Shown here: positions 17,787-24,435 of the stretch, piece after piece
Layout of the letters: every line of letters begins with the position of its first letter
Position numbering within the stretch: the stretch's first letter is position 1
From: an uncultured Bacilli bacterium
GTDB taxonomy: Bacteria; Bacillota_I; Bacilli_A; RFN20; CAG-288
Direction: 5' to 3'
DNA: 64,000 nt
NCBI GenBank assembly: GCA_944349335.1
Contig: CALVMW010000002.1
Location: 151,169-215,168, forward strand
Notes under the pieces: generated by a model
Seen by the model: the letters and a program-made list of their open reading frames with translations, nothing else
The model's database searches: none
Told to the model about the DNA's origin: nothing
Made by a program: the position numbers and the translations under genes

Positions 17787-17878
17787 TGGCGGAGCCGCAG
17801 GGATTTGAACCCTGGCTGGGTTATTCACCCACTTCTGGTTTTCGAAACCAGCCCCTTCAACCACTTGGGTACGGCTCC
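17787..17878 (-). tRNA. tRNA-Ser (CGA)
   Basis: A class II tRNA with a long variable arm (GTGGGT/ACCCA-type pairing). The acceptor GGAGCCG pairs with CGGCTCC, the T arm GGGTTCAAATCCC is standard, and CCA is encoded. The anticodon stem CTGGT/ACCAG encloses TTCGAAA, giving anticodon CGA. Its 3' end faces the prophage relic, and tRNA 3' ends are usual attachment sites for tailed phages. Confidence 0.95.
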
Positions 17879-17950
17879 AAACACTATAAAATGATATAAT
17901 ATTTTCGAAAGAAATTGAACATTTTTCTTTAAAAGATTATTATTTATATT

Positions 17951-18853
17951 ATGAATAAAGTGCCAAGGCAAGAAAATAAACTTTCATCTCTATTATATGA
18001 AGTGGAAAATAATCTCTTCATCATTTTACTTTTATCTTTGATTACTTTGATGTGTTATCAATTTAAGGTATTCCCTTTCTCTTCAAAGATGATAGAGATA
18101 GTAGTTTCTGAGAATATGTCTTTCACTTTTGATCAAAGCTTATTATTTTTTACTTTGATTTTTTCTTTTATTGATGTGATTATCTTTTATCTTTTCCAAT
18201 TTATTGTTAAACCTTCGAATATAAAACCTGACTTAGGAAAAAAGAATAAACACCTTCTCCCCTTTATTATTCTCTCTTTATTTGGAATCTTAGCTTATAT
18301 TTGTATTTCTGTTTTATTATCTGGTTTTTCAGTGAATAATGGGTTTGCGATAGTTATTTCAACTATTTTAGTTTCTATATATAGTTTGTTAATTTATAAG
18401 ATGTATTTAGAAAATAAAACTTTTTCTAATGCTCTTTTCTGGGAGATATTCCGTTTTGCTATCGTTGGATTAGTTGCTGCTGTCTTTGATTTTATTGTCT
18501 GCTATTTAGTTCAGTTTATTCTTTTTAAAGGTAATACTGCTAGCTATGTAACTATTGTCTCTACGGCTTGCGGTTTTACTATCGGTGTTATTATCAATTA
18601 TTTAATGTCAACATTTATGGTATATAAAAATGCTAAAACAAATATTTCTCGCACTTTTAAAGGAATAGTTATCTTTTTAGTATTAGCTATTATCGGTTTG
18701 TTTATCGGTATCGGCATCCAATATTTCTTATATGATTATTTATACTTAAATGTTAAATTAACATTCTTCTCATATCCTATTGACTTTATTATCCGTACAC
18801 TTATTGTTATGGTCTATAATTATATTTCAAGAAAGCTTATTCTTTATAGATAA
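17951..18853 (+). CDS. GtrA-like family membrane protein with extra N-terminal helices
   Basis: A 300-residue polytopic protein. The C-terminal half matches the GtrA family: FRFAIVGLVAAVFDFIVCYLVQ (about residues 172-193), then a helix ending INYLMSTFMVYKN and a final NYISRKLILYR. GtrA proteins are four-helix membrane proteins thought to flip or bind polyprenyl-linked sugars for cell-surface polysaccharides. The N-terminal ~150 residues add about four more helices not usual for the family. No glycosyltransferase partner is adjacent. It lies alone between tRNA-Ser and the tRNA-Gly cluster. Confidence 0.75.
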   Translation: MNKVPRQENKLSSLLYEVENNLFIILLLSLITLMCYQFKVFPFSSKMIEIVVSENMSFTFDQSLLFFTLIFSFIDVIIFYLFQFIVKPSNIKPDLGKKNKHLLPFIILSLFGILAYICISVLLSGFSVNNGFAIVISTILVSIYSLLIYKMYLENKTFSNALFWEIFRFAIVGLVAAVFDFIVCYLVQFILFKGNTASYVTIVSTACGFTIGVIINYLMSTFMVYKNAKTNISRTFKGIVIFLVLAIIGLFIGIGIQYFLYDYLYLNVKLTFFSYPIDFIIRTLIVMVYNYISRKLILYR

Positions 18854-18901
18854 TTCTTGCAATAATTTTCTTTCTTAGATATAATACTAAAGCATTTTTT
18901 T

Positions 18902-18975
18902 GCAGGCGTAGTTCAATGGTAGAACTTCAGCCTTCCAAGCTGATCACGCGGGTTCGATTCCCGTCGCCTGCTCCA
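18902..18975 (+). tRNA. tRNA-Gly (TCC)
   Basis: A full cloverleaf: acceptor GCAGGCG/CGCCTGC, anticodon stem TCAGC/GCTGA with loop CTTCCAA (anticodon TCC), T arm GGGTTCGATTCCC, and an encoded CCA. The next protein gene starts only 9 bases after the CCA. Confidence 0.95.
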
Positions 18976-18983
18976 AAATACAT

Positions 18984-19322
18984 ATGCCTTATATCGCTTT
19001 AAGAACTAACCAAAAGATCGCTCAAGATCAAGAAAAAGAGTTAAAAACTCTTCTTGGTCAATACATCTCTCTCCTTCCTGGAAAGAGTGAAATCTACCTT
19101 ATGTGTTCTTTTACTTCCTCTTCTCTTTATTTTCAAGGTAGTGATGCTCCTTGTGCCATCGTTCAAGTTAACATTTATGGGAAAGGTAATAAGGAAGCAT
19201 ATGATAAGTTAACTAAGAAAGTGACAGAGTTAGTTTCAGAAAAGCTTACTATTCCTTCAAATAGGGTTTATGTCGAATACATTGAGACACCTTATTGGGG
19301 AATGGATGGCAAAAACTTTTAA
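18984..19322 (+). CDS. MIF-like tautomerase, embedded in a tRNA cluster
   Basis: A 112-residue homologue of macrophage migration inhibitory factor. The start MPYIALRTNQ provides the catalytic Pro2. GKSEIYLMCSF holds the equivalent of MIF Lys33, GSDAPCAIVQVNIYGK matches the MIF GSSEPCALCSLHSIGK segment, and RVYVEYIE...GMDGKNF matches the MIF C-terminus. MIF proteins are trimeric tautomerases; eukaryotic forms are cytokines and some host-associated microbes carry mimics. There is no Shine-Dalgarno sequence: only 8 nt separate the tRNA-Gly CCA from the ATG. After tRNA processing the mRNA would be nearly leaderless. tRNA-Cys follows within 2 nt, so the gene is probably cotranscribed with the tRNAs. 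No signal peptide is visible. Confidence 0.85.
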   Translation: MPYIALRTNQKIAQDQEKELKTLLGQYISLLPGKSEIYLMCSFTSSSLYFQGSDAPCAIVQVNIYGKGNKEAYDKLTKKVTELVSEKLTIPSNRVYVEYIETPYWGMDGKNF

Positions 19323-19324
19323 TC

Positions 19325-19399
19325 GGTTCCATAGCCAAGCTGGTAAGGCAAAGGACTGCAAATCCTCAACCGCGGGTTCGAATCCCACTGGAACCTCCA
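19325..19399 (+). tRNA. tRNA-Cys (GCA)
   Basis: The acceptor GGTTCCA pairs with TGGAACC, CCA is encoded, and the anticodon loop reads CTGCAAA within GGA/TCC stem bases (anticodon GCA). The T stem appears to have one mismatch. It begins 2 nt after the MIF-like stop. Confidence 0.92.
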
Positions 19400-19400
19400 T

Positions 19401-19477
19401 GCGCCCATAGCTCAGCTGGATAGAGTACTTGACTACGAATCAAGGGGTCAAGAGTTCGAATCTCTTTGGGCGTACCA
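19401..19477 (+). tRNA. tRNA-Arg (ACG)
   Basis: The acceptor GCGCCCA pairs with TGGGCGT, the anticodon stem CTTGA/TCAAG encloses CTACGAA (anticodon ACG), and CCA is encoded. It is one base from tRNA-Cys. Confidence 0.95.
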
Positions 19478-19489
19478 TATTAGAAATCT

Positions 19490-19524
19490 AAAGTGATACT
19501 TCATATAGAGGTGTCACTTTTTTC
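19490..19524 (+). terminator. Terminator of the tRNA-Gly/MIF/tRNA-Cys/tRNA-Arg unit
   Basis: AAGTGATAC pairs with GTGTCACTT (one mismatch) across an 11-nt loop, followed by T6. It is the first terminator after tRNA-Gly, which supports one transcript for the whole cluster. Confidence 0.75.
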
Positions 19525-19807
19525 ATAAATACAAGTAGTGAAGCCACTTTTTGGCGATAGAAAAGTTTCACCAGGTATTACAAATACTTAAAATTTAAGT
19601 AAATGGAAGCTTAGTGATATACTTGGCGGAAACTTTTATTATAGTATTAGCCGAACAGAATTGCTGATTTATTACGGTTACTGGATAATGAAATAGTGTA
19701 AATAAATCAATTTGAATTTATCTACCAAACTTAATATTACTTTAATCAGTGAAGTTAATCATTCTTTTTTTTGCTTTAAAATGTTTAATAACTACAAGAA
19801 ATTAAAA
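19525..19807. other. Gap without a recognisable gene
   Basis: About 280 bases of AT-rich sequence after the tRNA cluster. No open gene on either strand and no tRNA-derived direct repeat that I can find. Confidence 0.5.
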
Positions 19808-19840
19808 TAGAGTGACAGAAAAAAGAATAATGTCACTCTA
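19808..19840 (-). terminator. Perfect 10-bp inverted repeat, minus-strand terminator-like
   Basis: TAGAGTGACA (19808-19817) and TGTCACTCTA (19831-19840) form a perfect stem. On the minus strand it is followed by TTTTAATTT. No intact minus-strand gene ends here. A short minus-strand frame reading through the inverted GEIN repeats (19881-19925) stops within it. Confidence 0.5.
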
Positions 19841-19880
19841 GATGTCGCTCTTGATGGATTAAGTGATTTAGAACTTCAAA

Positions 19881-19925
19881 ATTTATTTCGCCATTTATTT
19901 CGCCATCGTATTGATTTATTTCGCC
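19881..19925 (+). repeat. Three 12-bp direct repeats, operator candidate
   Basis: ATTTATTTCGCC occurs at 19881-19892, 19893-19904 and 19914-19925. The third copy overlaps the -35/spacer of the promoter just upstream of the AlbA_2 regulator gene. The first two copies plus the next base form a 25-bp perfect inverted match to the repeat inside the regulator coding sequence at 21083-21107. Confidence 0.85.
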
Positions 19926-19939
19926 AAATTCGGTACAAT
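19911..19939 (+). promoter_or_regulatory. Promoter of the AlbA_2 regulator operon
   Basis: TTGATT (19911-19916), a 17-nt spacer and TACAAT (19934-19939). A direct-repeat unit occupies 19914-19925, so a protein bound there would block RNA polymerase. Confidence 0.6.
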
Positions 19940-19967
19940 ATACATAAAATAAAGGAGGTAACTTGCT

Positions 19968-21302
19968 TTGCACGAAGATGAAAGAAAAGAATTTAAAAAA
20001 ACAACTAATGAATTAAGAGAAGCAATAATTTCTATTGCTAGTATATTAAATAAGCATAAATATGGCGAATTATTTTTTGGAATTAAAAATGATGGAACTC
20101 CTTATAAATTTGAAATTACTGATTCAACTTTAAGAGATATTTCACGCAAAATTTATGAAGGAATTAAACCTCAAATATTCCCTAACATAGAAATAACAAC
20201 ATTTAAAGGAATTGAAGTTATAAGAGTTGAATTCAAAGGTGAAGACATACCTTATTCAGCATTTGGCAAATATTATATAAGAGTAGCTGACGAAGATAGA
20301 GAACTTACACCAAAAGAATTACGTAATATAATGATTGCTAAAGAGTATGAAGAAAATTGGTGTGATAAATTATCTAATCTAACTATATCTGATATAAAAA
20401 TGGAAACTTTAAAAACATTTTATGATAATGCAACTGAGTGCGGTAGACTTCCAAAAATTAATTTTGATCCTAAATCATTATTGTTAAAGCATAATCTTCT
20501 TAGAAATAATTACTTAACAAATGCAGGGGCGATGTTATTTTCAAATTCAAATCCTATCACATTAAAATTAGTAGTGTTTGCAACTGATAAAAGAGAAACT
20601 ATTTTGGATTTAAAAACAATTAAAGGAAACATATTTGATCTTATTAATGAAGGAATGGATTTTGTTATAAAAAACATTAGATGGAGAGTTGTTGTTGATG
20701 GACAAACTATCGAACGAAAAGAAATTCCTGAAATTCCATTGATTGCTTTGAGAGAAGCTATTATAAATTGTTTTGCTCATGCAAGATATGATGGCAATGT
20801 TCAACATGAAATTGATATTTATTCTAATCGAATTTCAATCATAAATCCTGGCTCATTTGCTAATGATTATTTGCCAACAGATTTTTTTGAAAGAGATTTA
20901 AAATCCTATTTAAGAAATCAAGCGATTGCAGATATTCTTTATCTTTGTAAGGACGTTGAGACTTGTGGTCATGGTTTAAAAAAGATTTATATTCTATGCA
21001 AAGAAGCTAATGTCGACGTATCTTTCATTAATAATGAAAATGATTTTACAATTGAATTTTCTCGAATTGATAGAAATAAGAGTGGCGAAATAAATGGCGA
21101 AATAAATGGCGAAATAAGCAAAGACGAGATTGCGGTTTTAAATGTCTTAAAGGATAACCATAAAGCAATTAAAAAAGAAATAATAATTAAAACCAATTTT
21201 TCTAGTAGAAAAATAGATCGCTTAATTAAGAATCTAAAAGCTAAAGGGTTGATAAAAAGAATCGGCTCTAATAAAACAGGCTACTGGGAGGTTTTGAAAT
21301 AA
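19968..21302 (+). CDS. AlbA_2/Schlafen-type ATP-binding transcriptional regulator
   Basis: 444 residues starting at a TTG, supported by AAAGGAGG 9 nt upstream. The N-terminal ~130 residues form the AlbA_2 (Schlafen-like) domain: KEFKKTTNEL, YGELFFGIKNDG, YYIRVADEDRELTPKEL. The middle holds the ATPase-like region with PLIALREAIINCFAHARYD and DIYSNRISIINPGS, as in COG2865 regulators. The C-terminus carries a triple GEIN repeat (about residues 373-384) followed by a winged-helix domain (AVLNVLKDNHKAIKKEIIIKT). Family members are putative regulators often found in accessory DNA. The DNA of the GEIN repeat is the inverted copy of the promoter repeats, which suggests autoregulation. It overlaps the kinase-fold gene by 1 nt. 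Confidence 0.85.
   Translation: MHEDERKEFKKTTNELREAIISIASILNKHKYGELFFGIKNDGTPYKFEITDSTLRDISRKIYEGIKPQIFPNIEITTFKGIEVIRVEFKGEDIPYSAFGKYYIRVADEDRELTPKELRNIMIAKEYEENWCDKLSNLTISDIKMETLKTFYDNATECGRLPKINFDPKSLLLKHNLLRNNYLTNAGAMLFSNSNPITLKLVVFATDKRETILDLKTIKGNIFDLINEGMDFVIKNIRWRVVVDGQTIERKEIPEIPLIALREAIINCFAHARYDGNVQHEIDIYSNRISIINPGSFANDYLPTDFFERDLKSYLRNQAIADILYLCKDVETCGHGLKKIYILCKEANVDVSFINNENDFTIEFSRIDRNKSGEINGEINGEISKDEIAVLNVLKDNHKAIKKEIIIKTNFSSRKIDRLIKNLKAKGLIKRIGSNKTGYWEVLK
21084..21119 (+). repeat. Three 12-bp repeats coding GEIN-GEIN-GEIS
   Basis: GGCGAAATAAAT at 21084-21095 and 21096-21107, then GGCGAAATAAGC at 21108-21119. The first two units, with the preceding T, are the exact reverse complement of the promoter repeats at 19881-19905. 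They lie in the linker before the winged helix, where added or lost units keep frame. Confidence 0.9.
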
Positions 21303-21844
21303 TGGTAAATAAAGCCTTTGACAAAGACGATTTAATTTTAATTAATAATGATACTTATAAAATTATAAAACTTATAGGTCATGGGAAAGGCGGTTATTCT
21401 TATTTAGCCACTAATGAAAATAGTGAAGTAGTAGTCAAGAAAATTCATCATGAACCATGTTCGTATTATAATTTTGGAGATAAGATTCGATCTGAATTAA
21501 ATGATTATCAAACTTTATTAAATCTAGGTATTAGGATTCCAAAAATGATTGCTTATGATATTGAACAAGAAATTATTGTAAAAGAATATATTAAAGGAGA
21601 AGTAGTATCTAACCTAATTAAGCAAAATAAAGATATTTCTAAATATATTGATCAACTAAGAGAATTTTTACCTATTTTATATAAGTCAAATACCAATATT
21701 GATTATTATCCTACTAACTTTGTTGTTAACTCTATTAACGATTTAATCTATTACATCCATTATGAATGTAACATTTATGATGTTAAGTGGGATTTTGATA
21801 ATTGGGGTATTAAATATTGGAATGGCGAAGAAGCTCTTAATTAA
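21302..21844 (+). CDS. Small protein-kinase-fold (RIO/APH-like) protein
   Basis: 180 residues. A glycine-rich loop is visible (LIGHGKGGYSYLA, about residues 22-34) with VVVKKI supplying the ATP-contacting Lys. IDYYPTNFVV resembles the catalytic D-x-x-P-x-N-F loop of aminoglycoside-phosphotransferase-like kinases. The C-terminal YECN..DVKWDFDNWGIKYW segment recurs in small bacterial kinase-like proteins of unknown substrate. It is shorter than classic kinases. It forms an operon with the AlbA_2 regulator (1-nt overlap) and a terminator follows. Function and target are unknown. Confidence 0.65.
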   Translation: MVNKAFDKDDLILINNDTYKIIKLIGHGKGGYSYLATNENSEVVVKKIHHEPCSYYNFGDKIRSELNDYQTLLNLGIRIPKMIAYDIEQEIIVKEYIKGEVVSNLIKQNKDISKYIDQLREFLPILYKSNTNIDYYPTNFVVNSINDLIYYIHYECNIYDVKWDFDNWGIKYWNGEEALN

Positions 21845-21937
21845 GATAATTATGATATTCGATTCTATTTTAGTGACGAATGAGGTAGGGGTGCCGAAAA
21901 TATCAAAAAAATATTAGTTTATCATCATTAAAAGTCC

Positions 21938-21959
21938 GTACCTATTAAGGTACTTTTTT
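21938..21959 (+). terminator. Intrinsic terminator
   Basis: GTACCT, loop ATTA, AGGTAC, then T6. It closes the regulator/kinase unit and precedes the GNAT gene. Confidence 0.75.
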
Positions 21960-21973
21960 GTTAAAATTAATTT

Positions 21974-22522
21974 ATGAATTATAAAATCTCCTATTTACCT
22001 AAAAATAAATGGAAAAATTATCCTTTAGATATGGAGTTTAAAACTCATTATTTTTATGATTTTGAAATAAATGATAACAATGACAGAGTTGATATTTCTT
22101 TTATATTAAAAAAGTCAGATGAGGAATTAAATTGTCCAATAGATTGTGATTTTCCTGAAATTCTTTATCCTTCATATTATAAAAATTGTAAAGCATTTGG
22201 TGTTTTAGAAAATGATAATTTAATTGCTTGTATTCAAATAAATCTCGAATATTCTAATAGACTACGATTAACAACAATTTGGGTTAAAGAAGATTATAGA
22301 AGACAAGGAATTGGCACTCTATTATTTAAATATATAGAGAAATATGCTTTAAAGATTAAAGCAAGAGCTATTATTTTAGAAACTCAAAGCAATAACGTAG
22401 TTTCAATTGATTTCTATAAGAAAATGGGATTTGAAATTAATGGCTTTGATAAAAGTTGCTATTCCAATTTTGATAAGGAGAAGAAGAATATAAGATTAGA
22501 GCTTGTGTATTATTTAAACTAA
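21974..22522 (+). CDS. GNAT family N-acetyltransferase
   Basis: 182 residues with the GNAT acetyl-CoA site: IWVKEDYRRQGIGTLLFKYIE (the RRQGIG loop near residue 116) and the C-terminal FYKKMGFEINGFD motif. The N-terminal 70 residues are not typical, and the acceptor is unknown. No clear ribosome binding site is visible and the gene starts 14 nt after a terminator, so its promoter must overlap that terminator or lie upstream of it. It belongs to the accessory stretch between the tRNA cluster and thiT. Confidence 0.85.
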   Translation: MNYKISYLPKNKWKNYPLDMEFKTHYFYDFEINDNNDRVDISFILKKSDEELNCPIDCDFPEILYPSYYKNCKAFGVLENDNLIACIQINLEYSNRLRLTTIWVKEDYRRQGIGTLLFKYIEKYALKIKARAIILETQSNNVVSIDFYKKMGFEINGFDKSCYSNFDKEKKNIRLELVYYLN

Positions 22523-22826
22523 GGAAAACTTTCTAACAAAATAACTGATTTCAAGAGGCAATATTTATATACCGGATATTATTTATAGTGATAACAATTA
22601 TTATCTAGTAGAAACTATATTTTAATTTCATACTTAATAAAAGTGGGGTTAATAAGTTCGAAATAGTATCCAATAAATTAAATAAAACACAAAATAAGAT
22701 TTTTTTGATTAGAAAAATTAAATTTAAGTGATATTTTACTTATGATGTTTGTATTTTATACTCTAAGGTGAGTAGATTTATAATACCGATGCAGTAAGTG
22801 ATGCAATTGTAATAAACACCTTTTAC
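22523..22826. other. Gap without a recognisable gene
   Basis: About 300 bases of AT-rich DNA with many stops in all frames, ending at the phased repeats. It may be decayed mobile DNA. Confidence 0.45.
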
Positions 22827-22877
22827 AGGGGTCGCAAAATTGGCAAAGGGGTTGCATTTTGTTAATAGGGGTCGCAA
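22827..22877. repeat. AGGGGTCGCA repeat at exact 20-bp phase, possible IS end
   Basis: AGGGGTCGCAA at 22827-22837, AGGGGTTGCAT at 22847-22857 and AGGGGTCGCAA at 22867-22877. Spacing is exactly 20 bp, about two helical turns, with AAAATTGG-like sequence between and after copies. Multiple phased sites of this kind occur in the ends of some insertion sequences, IS21-family elements among them. No transposase gene is present, so this would be an orphan end. Confidence 0.5.
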
Positions 22878-22917
22878 GTGCATCAAAATTGGTCTTTCTA
22901 GCCACTATAAAAATATC

Positions 22918-22955
22918 GGTTTGATAGCTTAAATATGCTGTCAAACCTTTTTTTT
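22918..22955 (+). terminator. Strong intrinsic terminator
   Basis: GGTTTGATAGC pairs with GCTGTCAAACC (one G-T) around an AT loop and is followed by eight T. No plus-strand gene lies just upstream, consistent with loss of a gene here. Confidence 0.7.
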
Positions 22956-23169
22956 GTGTTAAAACTAGAAGTTAGTACAAAGAGTATAGATACTTATATC
23001 ATTTTCTTTTTATATATATTTTTATTCTTTATGAGGAAAAAACTTATCATCGCTTTATGAAAGTATCAAAATAGTCTTATTTGCGTTAAAATAATGATAG
23101 TCATATAAGGTGACTATAAGTTTATTTATAAGAATAATAATAAAAAAAGTTTTAAATAAATGGTTTTTC
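22956..23169. other. Gap before the thiT promoter
   Basis: About 210 AT-rich bases, nothing recognised. Confidence 0.5.
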
Positions 23170-23198
23170 TTGCATATAGTAATGTACTGCATTAGAAT
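23170..23198 (+). promoter_or_regulatory. Promoter of the thiT transcript
   Basis: TTGCAT (23170-23175), a 17-nt spacer and TAGAAT (23193-23198), just upstream of the TPP aptamer. Confidence 0.6.
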
Positions 23199-23204
23199 AA
23201 AAAA

Positions 23205-23296
23205 GTATTTTACAGCGGAACTGCTAGGCAGTTGAGAAGGTTTAAACCTGACGCTTAGAACCTGTTGGTTAAGACCAGTGTAGGGAGTAAAAAATA
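23205..23296 (+). promoter_or_regulatory. TPP riboswitch aptamer
   Basis: The closing stem pairs GTATTTTAC with GTAAAAAATA. The conserved cores are present: TTGAGA at 23232-23237 (usual CTGAGA), GAACCTG at 23258-23264, and GTAGGGA at 23280-23286 after a GGTTAAGACC hairpin. It binds thiamine pyrophosphate and controls the thiT gene that follows. Confidence 0.92.
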
Positions 23297-23315
23297 TATT
23301 CCTTTCGTATTTTGG

Positions 23316-23342
23316 TCCTGACTGACATGGTCAGGATTTTTT
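23316..23342 (+). terminator. Riboswitch-controlled terminator
   Basis: TCCTGAC pairs with GTCAGGA across TGACATG, followed by T6, between the aptamer and the AAAGGAG site of thiT. This suggests the switch acts by early termination when thiamine pyrophosphate is bound. Confidence 0.85.
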
Positions 23343-23357
23343 AGAAAGGAGAAGTTT

Positions 23358-24371
23358 ATGAAAACTTCAAGTCGTCTCTCTACTAACAAAGCAATCTCTC
23401 AGATGGTTATTTCAGCAACTTTGCTTGCTATCGCTTTGATTCTTGACTTTGTCGTCAACTACATTCCATTTTTGAATTGGCCGAGCGGTGGTTCAATATC
23501 ACTAGCTATGTTGCCTCTTTTCTTAGTCGGTTTTATCTGTGGTCCTGTTTGGGGATTTGGTATTTCAATTATTTTTGGCGCATTATCGATGCTTATCGGT
23601 GGTGCTTATACTTATAATTGGTGCTCAATATTGCTTGATTATATCTTAGGATATGGAATTATTGGCGTCTGTGGTTTCTTTACTAAATATTTTTATCAAA
23701 AGAAAACCTCACTTCTTATTTCAGGAATGATTATTGCTGCTCTATTGCGCTTTTTATGTTCCTTCCTCTCTGGTTGTATCGTCGTTTGGGATATTAATCC
23801 TAATGGCTCTATCGATCCTAATTTTTCAAGCGCAGCTATGTCTTATTCTGCAGTTTATAATTTAGGATATATATTCCCTTCACTAGTTATTTGTATCGTT
23901 GTTTTTGCTTTACTGGCTAAGCCACTATATATCTTAGCTAAGAGTCAACTCTTCCGTAATATTGCTCCTCAATTAGTTATAGATAATAGTGATGAAAAGA
24001 TAAAAGATCCTTATGCAATCTTTGATTCTTCATTTATTTCCTTAGCTATTGTTTTATTAGTTATTTCAATACTCTCTTGTATTCCTAATCTTTCTTATGA
24101 AGCAGCTGGACATGAACAAGTAATCAATTTTGTCGCCTTTGGTATTATCTCTATAATCTTCTCTCCTTGTCTATTAGGTTATTCTATTTTTAGAACAGTA
24201 AAATCTTATACTTCTGAAGTTGAAATTCCTGCTTTAAGTAATATTTTCCATTCTTCTAAAGGCTATTATTTGACTTTTTCTATCATCTTCCTTTTAACTT
24301 TAGCCTTAGCGATACTTTCTATGGTCCTTAACTTTGCTAATATTGTTCCTGGATTTAGTTTAGAAGACTAG
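23358..24371 (+). CDS. thiT: ThiT thiamine transporter S component with C-terminal extension
   Basis: The N-terminal ~190 residues are the ThiT fold of the ECF transporter S component: WPSGGSISLAMLPLFLVGF (about residues 39-57), GPVWGFGISIIFGALSMLIGG, and YNWCSILLDYILGYGIIGVCG. The TPP riboswitch upstream confirms the substrate class. ThiT is usually about 190 residues. This one has 337, with an added C-terminal region of about 140 residues carrying three or four more membrane helices after a soluble loop (residues ~205-222). The ECF energising module (EcfA/A'/T) is not nearby, as usual for group II ECF transporters. Confidence 0.9.
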   Translation: MKTSSRLSTNKAISQMVISATLLAIALILDFVVNYIPFLNWPSGGSISLAMLPLFLVGFICGPVWGFGISIIFGALSMLIGGAYTYNWCSILLDYILGYGIIGVCGFFTKYFYQKKTSLLISGMIIAALLRFLCSFLSGCIVVWDINPNGSIDPNFSSAAMSYSAVYNLGYIFPSLVICIVVFALLAKPLYILAKSQLFRNIAPQLVIDNSDEKIKDPYAIFDSSFISLAIVLLVISILSCIPNLSYEAAGHEQVINFVAFGIISIIFSPCLLGYSIFRTVKSYTSEVEIPALSNIFHSSKGYYLTFSIIFLLTLALAILSMVLNFANIVPGFSLED

Positions 24372-24384
24372 AAAGCGCTTCCAT
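24369..24384. promoter_or_regulatory. cre-like site (CcpA)
   Basis: TAGAAAGCGCTTCCAT fits the catabolite-responsive element WTGNAANCGNWNNCAW with one mismatch. It starts in the thiT stop codon and lies about 50 nt before mgtC, so it could control mgtC. CcpA itself is not in the window. Confidence 0.45.
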
Positions 24385-24435
24385 TTAGATAAATAACCTG
24401 TTATAATTATCTCCAAGCATTTTTAGGAGATATAT

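Noticed and set aside
22756..22944. 62-residue minus-strand frame with several Cys
   Set aside because: It reads through the phased repeat and the terminator hairpin, and has no start signal.
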